A stretch of DNA of 64,000 bases from Sambucus nigra (Eukaryota; Streptophyta; Magnoliopsida; Dipsacales; Adoxaceae): assembly GCA_949130495.1 (NCBI GenBank), contig OX422209.1:701087257-701151256 (forward strand), read 5' to 3'. Position 1 is the stretch's first letter; each line of letters opens with the position of its first letter. The translations under genes were made by a program, and so were the position numbers. A model generated the notes under the pieces. That model worked only from the letters and a program-made list of their open reading frames with translations. It searched no databases and had not been told where the DNA came from. This document shows positions 1-11,973 of this stretch, one piece after another.

Positions 1-939
1 CTAAATAGAAACTAACATATAATTAGATGAATTACAATGATTTTTCATTACATTCTGCATAGAAAACGATACTAATGCAAGCTCATACAAAAATAGATAG
101 TTGCCATTACATTCTACAAAATTCCTCTACAATTTTGCATTTCCTGAAAACGATTCACGATCACATCATTGGAAATTACATCAAACACGTCATTTTCAAT
201 AACATTATCATCAATAGATCAATTACAATGATTTACAAAATTAAACATCATTACAAAATAATACTAATGCAAAAAATTAAAGTCCATTTTCTGAAAACGA
301 TTCATGATTACATCATTGTAAATTACATCAAACAATGAATATTTCCAACAACATTCATTTCATAATTTCAACAACATTAATTTCACCAACTTCATGCCCA
401 CAAAATAATTACTACAAACCTTTAACAAAAAATAATTACTACAAACTCATAAAAATAATTTATACTAACAATGAATATTTGCTACAAAAAAATTCAGCAC
501 ATATGTGTCAACCCATATAACTTGAAAAAAATTCAACACGTGTCAACCCAAAAAAATTCAACACATATACCTTGAAAAAATCTGTTGAGATGAACAATCC
601 AAGATAGAAAAGGTTAAGAGAGGCGGAGGTAATGAGGTCTTGTATAGTTGAGATGTTTCTTTAGGTCTAATCTAATTTTTTGGGTTTCCTATATTGCCCT
701 TAATGATATGTGTATTAAAAATAAAAATAAAAAGTCCCCCGTGTCTGGCCTGGGCCTGTGCCGAGGTCGCCCAGCATGTGGCTCCACCACTGCCATAACC
801 CCCTTACTCGATTAACCCCCATACCCGGTTTTCTCTCTCCTACCCGAATTATACCCTAGCCCCACTCCTCAACCCGATTCTCCTACCCGAACACAGCCAA
901 ACACTCCCTAACCCATCTCTATCCCAAAACCTATTTCTT
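1..939. other. AT-rich intergenic sequence, no gene recognised
   Basis: No convincing gene is visible. The short ORFs here are low-complexity, rich in Ile, Asn, His and Lys. An imperfect direct repeat of about 47 bp, beginning CTGAAAACGATTCA, lies near 143-190 and again near 290-336. A GC-richer patch at 735-900 shows no coding signature that I can support. Confidence 0.5.
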
Positions 940-3869
940 CCAACCTAAATTTCACATGCTACATACAAAAAGAGGAGTGGATTAAAGTTTGGCACACAGT
1001 TTCAGCTCATTTTTAGTGTAATTTTAAGAGTAGTATAGTATTAACTTTTTTTAATTCATCTTTTATATTTTTTTAGTGACTTGAGCGTGGCATATATAAT
1101 TTTGTGAGAGTCAAATAGGGAGTTTGAATGCAAAGTTTTCACTTCGAGAAAATTGTGTTTTCTTCTTTTATTTAGGTTGTAAAGTCATATTTTGTTTTTG
1201 AGAAGTAAGTTTGCAACCGTTTGGGACTTTATATAAAATGTAAGGATACTTGGTTTATTATTTTTTCTCTCTATTCTTATTTATTCGGATGCCTCAAATG
1301 GAAATATAATTACATTTTATGTGTATTAATACCCAAGTGAAAGGCTAATTACCTCAGTCAAGGAGTGAATTGAAATCTTTAACTTAAATATTTTTATTTT
1401 TTTTAAATATATTTATTTTGTCCCTTTGAATATTAACATTGAATTTTTACAATTTAAATTTACGTTATGAGAGATGGTGAATTATTTTCGAGAGAAAAAG
1501 TAGATTCGACTTACGATATTTATTTATCAATTAAACTAGAGATACACCATTTTAAATAATATTGTAATTTGAATTTCTCAACTCTAAAACTTAATTTTTA
1601 ATGGTTTAAAATACTTTTAGTAAATTTTTCCTAGCGGGTGATTTATTAAAAAATATTTCAACCGAATTTTTATAGAGTTTGTGAAATTTTAACATTAACC
1701 TTCTAAAAAGACTATCTTTAGATTCACATTTACAACAAGGGTTGATTTGTAAATTTAAATATGTCTTGGGGTATTTCAAATATATAAACTAATTAATAAA
1801 AATGAAAAGGCTAAGTGTAAGTTCGTGACCCTTGAATTATCCCATCTTTGTTACACCTCACATCTCTGTCAGTTTATCATTCAATTTATTTATTAGTGTA
1901 GTTTAAAATTCAAGTCATCATTAGTTAACAAATCATCCCCTGAAAATTATTTTAAAAATTATACTCCTCTTGATTTTTTTTTTCATATTAAGGAGTTAAA
2001 TTTATACCCTTACTTGCCACTATATATATTTTTAGTGTATTTTGTAGGTTCAAAAAATTTTGATTGAGAAGAAAATGTACTACAAGGATATACACATAAA
2101 AACTCCTCTCATCAATAGTTTGTGCACACAAATTTTTTATATATAGATTTTCTCGAGGCATTATCTATTATATAACAATCACTCTGATGTTACTTCATTT
2201 TAAAATTTCAAATATTTTATCCAAGACGGCGTTGAGCACGTGTCAAGTGGGTGATCGCGCAGGATCCCCCGCTGGTCTATTTGTTATTACTTATATGTTA
2301 AGAATTCATTTTTTTTTATTTCAATACACATAAAAAGAGCTATTCTATAGTTTTTCACGGGACCTTATCATTTTTTATCAATTTCAGGACTGATTCTTTT
2401 TTTACGATATTGAAATAGTTTAAGAAGATCCGAAATCTCGGATAATACCCATTTCCATTAAACATTGATAGCATCTCACGAGTCTGAAACCTAATACATA
2501 TCAAATTTTAATGGGCAAAAGATTTGTATCCTTTTGGTTTTCAAACTTTAGACATCCACGTGTTCCACCAAAATATAAGTAAACACCATTTCAACATATT
2601 AATAGTGGTAGTAATAGTGACTCATGCGAAATGAGAAACGAAAATGGAAAAATCAGATGGAGATCTCGCCTTTGATTATTGTTGTGCATGTACTCGAGAA
2701 CAAAGGCAAAACAGTTCCAAATTTTGAACTTCAGAAAAAGTGAATTGACTGCTCTTGCCTTTGAATGGACTGAATATATCAGACACCGTTTATTTAGCAA
2801 GGCCGACACCAGAGGGTGCTTGCTTGTTAGAGTTTAGTGTTCAAATTATCAAGAAATTCCCAACATAAAAAAATTAGGGTAATTTATTTCTTGGTCTTTT
2901 GGTAATAATTTTTAAATATTTAAGGACAATTTATAATTAGATCAACTTGTTATGTCACTATCGTGAACTTATACAAGAAGTGAATTAGTGGATCTAAGTT
3001 TTTAAAATTTGTCAAAATTACTTTAATGTTTAAAGTTTGATTGTGAGAAACCTAACAGTAGTTTTTCAAAAAAAATATTAGTAAACGCATATCAAAAGTC
3101 AATGACCACAAACAATAATTTTGAATTGCACAAGGGAAAAAGCTAGTAACTGCAGTATTTACTATAGAAGAATTTACAAGTGTAATATTCAAAACAAATT
3201 ATGAGATATGATAATTATAAATATACGGGAGAGATATATGTAATTAACCCTAAATTATACCATTTTGATAAACCAATATTTCTTCACAGTCAATTCAAAG
3301 GCTGGGACCATGTTCATCATAAATTAATAGTTTTACTTTCATCTCAAATTAAGAATTCATTTTTCTAATTTTGGAATAGTAAATAAGTTTTGTTCTTGAA
3401 TACTCAACAGCTATTATTGACTATTAATTTAACAGAGAGAGTGGATATTACACGTACGTTGTCTATGGACCTTGCATCTAACCACACAATTTTACTCAAA
3501 GCCTATTTAGCAAAAATGTCGTAAATGTATCATTTTTTTTGTAGCATGCCATGAAGTGTTTTCGCTAGCTTACATGTACTTCGACTAATTCCCATTTGCG
3601 ATTCATGACTTTCGCTTTGACAGTGCAAGTAATTGAACTGGAGACCAAACTCAATTCACCCAAAATTTGAGGTAATAATACACACACAGAAAATTCAACA
3701 TTATAAACCTGTTGATGGCACCAAATTTCGGTGTGTATCATACTTTTCCTAAATCTATTTGAATTGAGCAGCAGATGGCGCATTCAGACCAAAGAACCCA
3801 ACCACCTACTTCCCTCACCATATCTATGGGATAATGTACACTTTGCAAGACTTCTTCAAATATTTCCTT

Positions 3870-3875
3870 GGTCAA
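3870..3875 (-). promoter_or_regulatory. W-box upstream of PIPL gene 1
   Basis: GGTCAA on the plus strand reads TTGACC on the minus strand, a WRKY-binding W-box core, about 180 bp upstream of the start codon. The same site is kept in copy B at 59805-59810. WRKY control is known for many pathogen-responsive plant genes; its use here is inferred. Confidence 0.4.
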
Positions 3876-3960
3876 CACGTATACCTGTATATGCCATAAT
3901 TCATATACGACCAACTGCATTCACAGTGCTTAGACCAGTCCAACAACACATTTCACTCAC

Positions 3961-3968
3961 CTATAAGT
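3961..3968 (+). promoter_or_regulatory. Putative TATA box of PIPL gene 1
   Basis: CTATAAGT lies 85-92 bp upstream of the ATG at 4053. An identical site with the same flanks occurs in copy B. A start about 30 bp downstream would give a 5' leader of about 55-60 nt containing the ACTTCAACC and AAAACCCTA sequences shared by both copies. Confidence 0.45.
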
Positions 3969-4052
3969 ACTTCAACCGAATTCACAGTTTTATCACACAT
4001 TTTAAAACCCTAAACGAATACCACACCTTAGAGAAAACACAACCATTTAACG

Positions 4053-4256
4053 ATGAGTTGTCGAAGATTGAGCAGCCTCGTGATAATTTTTGTCATCTTT
4101 GTTGCTCTTATAAGCATTGTGGATGCATCAAGACTACTGCCTGAAGATTTCGCAGCTAAAAATCACCTTGAGATGTACATGAAGGCAAAGAATACCATGG
4201 CGAGTTGGTTTGGGAGGTTGGCCTCGGGACCGAGCCCCAAAGGCCCTGGTCACTAA
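4053..4256 (+). CDS. PIP/PIPL-type secreted signalling peptide precursor, copy 1
   Basis: A single-exon 67-residue precursor. Residues 1-25 form a classic signal peptide: two Arg near the start, a hydrophobic core LVIIFVIFVALISIV, and a likely cut after VDA at residue 25. A variable middle follows, and the C-terminus (58-67) is SGPSPKGPGH. That SGPS...GxGH ending is the hallmark of PAMP-induced secreted peptides and their PIP-like relatives, in which the C-terminal peptide is released, often with hydroxylated prolines, into the apoplast. In Arabidopsis, PIP1 acts through the receptor kinase RLK7 to amplify immune responses. The preceding RLA (55-57) may belong to the mature peptide. The start is the first ATG after the putative TATA box. 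The copy at 59983-60186 differs at six residues, none in the core. IDA or CEP peptides are related alternatives but fit the ending less well. Confidence 0.85.
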   Translation: MSCRRLSSLVIIFVIFVALISIVDASRLLPEDFAAKNHLEMYMKAKNTMASWFGRLASGPSPKGPGH

Positions 4257-4708
4257 AACACAAGGATTTTTTTAAGGACAAAAGAATATTTTGTCCTTTG
4301 TATAATATGTAAAAAGGCTATAACTTATAAGATTCTTTCTTTCTTGCAATTTTTTTTTTTTTTTTTTTGCTTCTCGTCTTTGGTATGGGATTGAGAAATA
4401 TCAATGCAAACGAATTCACAATTTCTGTCTTTATAAATAACAGGTTGTTGTTATTTTTTATTAATTGATTCATCTTTAGTATCTGAGCGTTGGAAAATTA
4501 CCAACCTATAATAATTATGAACTTGAATTACATTTTCCTCACTATTGCTTTATCCTCGACGGCAGAAAGCCTATTGAAACTCTTTAACTTGCCTATGATG
4601 GGTGGTAACTCGAAAGAGAGACTGAGATTGAATACAATAGTTACTTTCCTCTATTCTTTATTCGTTCATTATGGTTTCTCTCAATCTCATGTTCACTCTC
4701 TTCGTCAA

Positions 4709-5051
4709 TATAACCGTATACCCTGCAACTTCAACTCATAACATTATTTAATAAAAATAAAATGGACCTGCATGCGTGATTATTTCCGAAATAGATATTA
4801 TGTAATGATCTAAACAACGATTTGGACACAATTTACCATAAATACTCATGTACAGATTTTTGATTGATTTCCCACTCATGATACGCCAGGTCACTCAAAA
4901 TTGGCAGCATCAAAAATATTACACACTGGATTTTAAACCCCACGATGACCGAGTATGTTACAATCTATTGTTCAACACATTAATATACAAAAAATACTAC
5001 CGGATGTGATGAAAATAATGTATTACATCCAGGACTCTATTTGACATTGGA
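4709..5051. other. Intergenic spacer between duplicon A and the Copia element
   Basis: AT-rich sequence with no recognisable gene or repeat. A shared downstream ORF that begins at 4490 runs into it but is not convincing as a gene. Confidence 0.5.
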
Positions 5052-5056
5052 TTGTG

Positions 5057-5889
5057 TGTTGGAAACTGTACTCCTAGAATTTTGAGCAACTTTGAGCTCA
5101 AATTTAGGTGAGATCTACACTACGATAATTGTGAAAAAATATACGGACGCCTTCTCCTCCGCAAGGAGATTAACGTAGTATATTCACATGTCCAATTTCA
5201 TTAAGTTATGAATGACAACTATGTCCCCAAAGTGACTCACAAAGCAATGAAAGTTAATGTATTAGATATGTTTTAACTCTTGTCCCACATTGGAAGAGTA
5301 GTGGAAAAATAATGAGTGAATAAAACCCAAATGATGGACTAAGGCTTGAATGCCTTGGGGTATTCGAACTTTTTGAAGGGGAGATGACCTAAGCTATGTA
5401 TGGGTTGACTTTCAATCATGGGCTCTTACATTTTTGGGCCGAATTAATTTAACTTTCTGGGCTTTAATTATTAATTAATTAATTAATAAACTATTGGCAG
5501 TTATTACCAACAGTCAACAGTTAATTTCGTTTAAGTTTTTTAAGAATTTTTTTTTTCTGCATAACTCTTTTCACATCTGTTGCATTGTTGTTGAGTAAAA
5601 GCCACAGAATTTGAGTTCGTCGTAATTAATTATTGTTGTGCTACATAATTAATTGGAAAATTCGTTCTATCTTGGGAGACAATATTCATGAACCTCGGAG
5701 CACATTGGAGGGAATAAATTGTCTTAAGGACACTGTGAACATTCACAGGGCTCATATTCTTTTCCTATTCTATTATTATTTCTGTAAATTCAAGTAAGTG
5801 TTAATTTTCTGTAATTCCATTTTATTTCTATAATTAGATTATAATTCGTAATTCTGTATTTTTGTATTTATTAAACAGTAGACTTAACA
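5057..5889 (+). repeat. Copia 5' LTR (833 bp)
   Basis: Starts TGTTGGAAACTG and ends GACTTAACA. It contains CTTGTCCCACATTGGAAG, which also occurs in the right LTR. Relative to the right LTR it has about 400 extra bases, roughly 5306-5735. Confidence 0.88.
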
Positions 5890-6344
5890 ATCTTAAGACA
5901 ATTTATTTTTTGTTCTACTGTTTTGTAGTGTACAAAAATTTTATTACAGAATTTTTTTTGAAAATAAATCTGTTTTGACAGAAAAATTGAATTAAATTAT
6001 TCTTTTATTGCAGAAATTAATAAAACAGTTTAGTACAAAAATTAATTTCTATACTGTTTTTATATTCTGTTTTAGAAAATAAAATTTTATTTGTGAATTT
6101 TTGTTAAAATCTGTTTTTGTAAAAAAATTTAATCTTAAAATTATAATTCTGTTTTGTACGGAATTCCTTTTATTATTAAAAAATTAGTGTGACACAGATT
6201 TTATTTAGTATAAACTTTTGTTTATATTATAGTTTAATTCTGAATATTATTTGGAATTATTTTGGAATTCATTTATTGTGAATTATATTTGGAGGAATTT
6301 GGTGCATAGAATTTTGTATTCTGTTTTGATTAATTCATTTACAT
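5890..6344 (+). other. Copia untranslated leader with repeated TCTGTTTT words
   Basis: Between the left LTR and the gag ATG there are at least six copies of an (A/T)CTGTTTT word set in very AT-rich DNA. No primer-binding site matching tRNA-iMet is visible at the LTR junction. Confidence 0.5.
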
Positions 6345-9300
6345 ATGAATTTTATCATTGATAAAAATTCTGTTTTTGTAACAGAAATGAAATCACAAAG
6401 TACGAACACTACTCCTACTAAAGTGACTGTCACCAACACAAATGTGACTGCACCCGTATCTATGCCACACGGGGAGAAATCGGAAAAGTTCAATGTGACT
6501 GACTTCAAATGTTGGCAAGGAAAAATGTACTCCTATCTCACTACTTGCCAACTGGGTAGGCTTGTATATGAAGATTGCCCTTCTGTTCAAGAGGGAGATG
6601 ACTCTGAAAAGGTTGTTGCTGTTGAAGCTTGGAAGCACTAGGACTACTTATGCCGGAATTATATTTTGGCCTACTTGGACAAGACACTGTATCATGTCTA
6701 CTGCACTATCAAGACATCCAAGGAATTATGGAATTCTTAGGAAAAGAAGTATAAAACTGAAGAAATTTATCGTCGGGGGTTTTCTGGACTTTAAAATGAT
6801 TGACTCTAAACTAGTGATTTCGCAAGTGCAAGAATTCCAAGTGATCCTCCACGACATTCATGCTGAAGGAATGTCACTTAGTGAAACTTTTCAAGTTGCT
6901 GCAATTGTTGAAAAATTGCCACCATCTTGGACTTTATTCAAAAATTATCTCAAGCACAAGCGAAAGGAGATGAATGTGAAGGAGTTGGTGGTCAGGCTGA
7001 GAATCGAAGAAGATAATTGCGAGTCTCAAAAGAAAAGTGGGAAGAATCCAATGGAAACGAAGGTCCATGTTGTTGAAGGTCCTAAGAAGAACAAACGAAA
7101 GTATGATGGGGAAGGCACTTCCAAACAGAACACGAAAAAGTTCCAAGGCAAATGCTACAACTGTAGTAAACCTGGACATCGCTCAAGCGAGTGTCGTAAG
7201 CCTAAAAAGAAAAATCGAAATAATCCTCAAGAAAATGTAACTGAGGGTGAAAATATCGCCAATGACTTGGCGGATATGAATATTTCTGTCGTGGTCTCTG
7301 AATGTAACTTGGTTGGAAATACCAAGGAATGGTGGGTGGACACTGGGGCCACACGACACATTTCTGCAAACAAATGGATGTTCTCCACCTATAGGCCTTT
7401 GGAAAATGAGGAGAACCTCTTTATGGGAAATTCTTCCACTTCTAAGGTGGTGGGACAAGGAAAGATTGCTCTAAAAATGACTTCTGGAAAGGAACTTGCT
7501 CTCAACAATGTTCTTCACGTGCCTGATATCGGAAAGAATATGATTTCTGGATCTCTCCTGACTAAAAATGGTTTCAAGCTTGTGTTTGTGTCTGATCGCT
7601 TTGTGTTATCAAAGAATGACATGTATGTAGGAATTGGCTACTTAAATGAGGGGCTCTTTAAAATCAATGTTCTTACTGTAACCCCAAAAACATCTATTTC
7701 AATGAATGAAATTGCTAGTTCTTCTTACTTGATTGAGTCATCTAATATTTGGAATGTTAGATTAGGACATGTTAATTTTGATACATTGCATAGATTAATT
7801 AACTTGGAAGTTTTGCCAAAATTTAATATGAATAAAATAAATTTGAAATTTGTGTGGAATCTAAATTAGCTAGATTACCTTTCCATTCTATTGAAAGGAT
7901 CACTGAACCTTTAGGTTTAATTCACACCGATATATGTGATTTAAAATTTGTTCAAACTAGAGGTGGGAAAAAGTATTTTATTACTTTTATTGACGATTGC
8001 ACAAAATATTGCTATGTATATTTGTTGCATAGTAAAATATGAGGCTATTAATGCATTTAAACAATATAAGAATGAAGTTGAGAATCAATTAATCAAAACG
8101 ATAAAGGCTATTACGAGTGATAGAGGAGGTGAATATAAATATCCATTTGAGAAATTTTGTTATGAAAATGGGATTATTCATCAAACAACCGCTCCTTATT
8201 CTCCTCAATCGAATGGTGTTGCTGAATGAGAAAACCGAACTTTAAAAGAGATGATGAACTCAATGTTATTAACTTCAGGAGCTCCACAAAATTTGTGGGG
8301 GGAAGCCTTACTTTCTGCTAATTACATTCTCAATAAAGTACCTCACAAGAAGACTCACAAGACACCTTATGAATTATGGAAAGGTCGAAGACCTTCCTAT
8401 AAATATTTACGAGTGTAGGGGTTCTTAGCCAAAGTGATAGTTCTTAAACCTAAAAAGGTAAGAATAGGGCCAAAAATCGTGGATTGTGTGTTCATCGGTT
8501 CTGCTACTAATAGTAGTGCATATCGATTTCTACTTTGTAAATATGAGATTTCGGATATTCGTGTAAATACAGTTATTGAATCGAGGGACGCTTCATTTTT
8601 TGAAAATGAATTCCCGTATAACATGATCCGAGAATCTGGTTCTTCTAAAAGGACAAATCAAGCTACTATAAGTGGTACTCATCAACCTATTGAACCAATA
8701 AAGGATGAACCAATACATACTAAAAGAGCAAAAACCTCGACTTCTTTTGGTCCAAATTTTCTAACATATTTGCTAGAAAATGAACCTCAATCGTATAAAG
8801 AAGCCATATCCTTACCCGATGCTTCCAATTGGATAGAAGTCATTAATAGTGAAATTGAATCCATATTACAAAATCATACATGGGAACTAGTGGATCTTCC
8901 ACCAGGTTCAAAACCGTTAGGTTATAAATGGATCTTCAAAAAGAAGTTGAAGGCCGATGGATCAATTGATAAATATAAAGCTAGACTTGTAGCTAAAGGC
9001 TATAAGCAAAAGGAATGGTTGAATTACTTCGACACATATTCACCGGTAACAAGAATAACGTCCATTCGGATGTTAATATCAATAACTTCTATTAATGGAC
9101 TTGAAATACATCAAATGGATGTAAAAACTGCATTCTTAAACGGTGAACTAGACGAGAAAATTTATATGGAGCAACCTGAAGGGTTCATGGCTCCCAGACA
9201 AGAAAGAAAAGTATGTAAGCTTGTTAAATAACTATATGGATTAAAATAAGCACCTAAGCAATGGCATGAAAAATTTGATAATGCAATGTTATCAAATGGT

Positions 9301-10326
9301 TTCAAAATTAATGAATGCAATAAATGTGTTTACTTTAAATACATTCAAAAACGATATGCCATTGTATGCCTCTATGTTGATGATATGCTTATCATGGATA
9401 GTAACTTGGAAATTGTCAAAACTACAAAACAAATATTGAGTAGTAGATTTAACATGAAAGATTTGGGAATTGCCGATGTTATATTAGGAATTAAAATTTC
9501 TAGAACATCGGATGGACTTATATTATCTCAATCTCATTACGCAGAGAAAGTACTTGAAAAATTCAAGAAGTATGATATTAGTCCTACCAAGACACATGTA
9601 GATGTAAATTTACATCTAGCAAGAAATAATGGTGAAAGCATATCTCAATTAGAATATTCTCGTATTACCAACAGTTTAATGTATATCATGAACTATACAT
9701 GACCGGACATAGCATACTCAATAAGTAAGCTAAGTCGATTTACGAGTAATCCAGGAAGAGATCACTGAAAAGAAATATTGAGAGTTTTGGGTTATTTAAA
9801 ATATACTCAAAACTATGGACTGCACTACTCAAAATATCCAGCAGTTCTTGAAGGATATTGCGATACAAATTGGATATCCGATACAAAAGATTCTAAGTCT
9901 ACGAGTGGGTATGTGTTTACCCTTGGAGGTGAAGCTGTATCTTGGAAATCCTTAAAATAAACGTGCATTGCTAGATTGACAATGGAATATGAATTCATTG
10001 CACTAAACAAATCTAGAGAAGAAGCTGAATGGCTTCGAAATTTCTTAGAGGATGTTCCAAATTGGTCTAAACATGTGCCCGCAATATGTATACATTGCGA
10101 TAGTCAATCGGCAATTGGAAAGGCACAAAATCACATGTATAACGGAAAGTCACGACATATTCGTCGTCGACACAATACCGTTAGAAAACTTCTCTCAAAT
10201 GGAATTATCTCAATTGACTATGTTAAGTCCAAAGATAATATAGCGGATCCACTAACGAAAGGTTTAAACCGAGAGCAAGTTGAAAGTTCATCGAGAGGAA
10301 TTGGTCTAAAGCCTATAAATAAATAA
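6345..10326 (+). pseudogene. Copia gag-pol polyprotein, broken
   Basis: Recognisable pieces run in Copia order across this span. Gag starts near 6345-6372 and is interrupted by a stop at 6639-6641 and a shift into another frame near 6760. A CCHC zinc knuckle, [14 protein letters not shown], lies near 7154-7195. A protease [11 protein letters not shown] lies near 7334. The gag-pre-integrase segment [16 protein letters not shown] is near 7750. Integrase pieces include HTDICD and SDRGGEY, with frame changes near 7850 and 8035 and a stop at 8227-8229. Reverse transcriptase shows YKARLVAKGYKQ, MDVKTAFLNGEL and YVDDML, with stops near 9229 and 9247. RNase H ends with the usual KSKDNIADPLTKGL. Further stops occur near 9700, 9766 and 9958. 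Most of pol stays in one frame, so decay was largely by substitution with a few indels. I cannot name the Copia lineage with confidence. Confidence 0.9.
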
Positions 10327-10918
10327 GAATCAATATAGTGGCAACCCAACCTAGCTGACTGGAGATCCCAAGATCTAGGTTCAATGGGCAAACCGAACTA
10401 CGTTGTATTCAGTAAGAACTGGAGGATATTTAATCCTATCCATTCCAAAGATGAGACAGTGCACATCTGCCGCGAAATTAGGATGAGTTATGCTTTTAAT
10501 GATATTTATATCTTAGTATGTCTAAGTGGGGTATTGCAGGATACTCTTTATGGAAGTCACCTACGCGAGTAAGAAGGGGGCCACTTCTATGAGAATAATG
10601 AAAGGCATATTCTCTAAAATACTTGCGGAACCAAGTGGTGTTCATAGCCAAAATGAATACAAACCTGAGAACCAACTGTGTTGAAGAATTATTGTGTGAA
10701 TACTATTGTCTAAGTTTACAAAAATGATTGATGGTTCAAGGACGTGAAGTCTACTGATTAACCAAGTAAATCCGATAGTATATCACTAAGGAAAGTTCAA
10801 TGCCACTAGGCTACTTCTCCCGATGCAATAAATCTTCAGTTTTACTTAACATGTGTCTGCATCTGCATTAGCATCTGTTTTGTTTTATTTATAGTGATAT
10901 ATCATTCATGTGGGGGAT
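10327..10918 (+). other. Copia 3' untranslated internal region with polypurine tract
   Basis: No conserved reading frame continues past 10326. The segment ends in TGTGGGGGAT directly before the right LTR, matching the polypurine tract that primes plus-strand synthesis. The ORF at 10384-10572 has no family resemblance that I recognise. Confidence 0.6.
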
Positions 10919-11352
10919 TGTTGGAAAATTGGACTACTTATAAAGCTGTCTAGATTTTTCTGGACACAATTTTGAGCAACTTTGAGCTCAAATTTAGGTG
11001 GAACCCACACTACGATAATTGTGGAAAAATATACGAACGCATTCACCTCCGCAAGGAGCTTAACATAGTATATTCACATGTCCAATTTCATTAAGTTATA
11101 AATAATAAGTCCCCAAAGTGACTCACAAAGTAATGAAAGTTAATGTATTGGGTATGTTTTAACTCTTGTCCCACATTGGAAGTGTAGTGGGAAAATTGTT
11201 AACATTCATAGGGCTCGGATTCTTTTCCTATTCTATTATTATTTCTGCAAATTCAAGTAAGTGTTAATTTTCTGTAATTTCGTTTTATTTCTGTAATTAG
11301 ATTATAATTCGTAATTCTTAACTTTTGTATTTATTAAACAATATACTTAACA
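10919..11352 (+). repeat. Copia 3' LTR, internally shortened (434 bp)
   Basis: Starts TGTTGGAAAATTGG and ends TACTTAACA. It matches the left LTR at both ends but lacks about 400 bp in the middle. The junction lies near AGTGGGAAAATTG (about 11185-11200), where the sequence jumps to AACATTCATAGGGCTC. Confidence 0.88.
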
Positions 11353-11426
11353 TTGTGTAATTTCATACTCACTAAAATCAAATTTTAATAATAATAAAAA
11401 GAAATACAATATATAACCATTACATG

Positions 11427-11584
11427 TAGGGCAGTCAACAAACCGAATTTTTATCCGGATCCAATCCAAATTTGATCCGTTTAATCGGATCCGATTTTGA
11501 TTTTAAAATCCAACAATCCGTTTACGAAACGAATCGGATATGGATTAGTGCCTATCCATTCCGATAATAATCAAATCAAATCCA

Positions 11585-11643
<59 letters not shown>

Positions 11644-11667
11644 GTTCATATAATAATGATGATGATG

Positions 11668-11740
<73 letters not shown>

Positions 11741-11973
11741 CAAATACAAACATGAAGCCGTAACATATATTTTTTTAGTCTTAATTATAAAGTAATTAAT
11801 ACATATACATGTGAGTGTGTGTGTGTACGTGTGTGTGTGTGTGTGTGTGAGTAGTCTTAAGTTTATTTTTCAATACATATAAATGTGTTAAAATATCGTA
11901 AAATTGGATTTTTGGATCGGATCAGATTATTCGAATTTTTAACGGATTCAGATACGGTATGATAGATCTATGA
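11427..11973 (+). mobile_element. hAT-like non-autonomous relic, left part
   Basis: Begins TAGGGCAGTCAAC. Its distant right end (to 30668) reads, in reverse complement, TAGGGATGTAAATGAATTGG, so the element has short TAGGG terminal repeats and GGATCC/GATCCG-rich subterminal sequence, as in plant hAT-derived miniature elements. It is split at 11973/30569 by the Gypsy array. A related copy lies at 60625-62760. No transposase ORF is present. No matching 8 bp duplication is visible because the right flank has become a (TA)n tract. Confidence 0.6.
11588..11737. repeat. (AT)n and (TAA)n microsatellites
   Basis: A long AT dinucleotide run at about 11588-11640 is followed by ATGATGATG and a (TAA/ATA)n run to about 11737. 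Both lie inside the hAT-like relic, and shorter versions occur at the same place in its second copy. The (Tyr)n/(Ile-Tyr)n ORF on the minus strand is only this repeat translated. A (GT)n run lies nearby at about 11815-11849. Confidence 0.9.

Larger units (their letters stand above)
940..4708 (+). repeat. Segmental duplication, copy A (contains PIPL gene 1)
   Basis: This stretch is collinear with about 56596-60624, from a shared ACATACAAAAAGAGGA near the left edge to TCACTCTCTTCGTCAA at the right edge. Similarity is high throughout and includes the intergenic AT-rich DNA, the gene, its promoter and its 3' flank. Beyond 4708 the two copies diverge abruptly. Copy A lacks most of a LINE-derived piece that copy B has at 57862-58255; the corresponding place here is about 2225-2262. 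The left boundary is approximate because similarity fades over about 40 bp. Confidence 0.9.
5057..11352 (+). mobile_element. Degenerate Ty1/Copia LTR retrotransposon
   Basis: Two related LTRs, each starting TGTTGGAAA and ending CTTAACA, bound an internal region with Copia-order domains: gag, zinc knuckle, protease, integrase, reverse transcriptase, RNase H. The 5 bp TTGTG is present just outside both ends (5052-5056 and 11353-11357) and is the target-site duplication. The element cannot be autonomous because gag-pol carries several frameshifts and stops. I see no initiator-Met primer-binding site after the left LTR, so the primer is unknown. Confidence 0.9.

Noticed and set aside
3565..3920. 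Minus-strand ORFs upstream of PIPL gene 1 (and 59670-59855 in copy B)
   Set aside because: They lie over the promoter, are shared only because the DNA is duplicated, and have no family resemblance.
4490..4741. ORF shared by both duplicons downstream of the PIPL genes (also 60414-60692), with a signal-peptide-like start
   Set aside because: Although conserved, the whole duplicon is conserved at DNA level. The two frames have different ends because one runs across the breakpoint into the hAT-like relic. No family resemblance and no promoter of its own, so it is most likely 3' flanking DNA.
11545..11766. Minus-strand ORF of poly-Tyr and Ile-Tyr
   Set aside because: Pure translation of the (TAA)n and (AT)n microsatellites.
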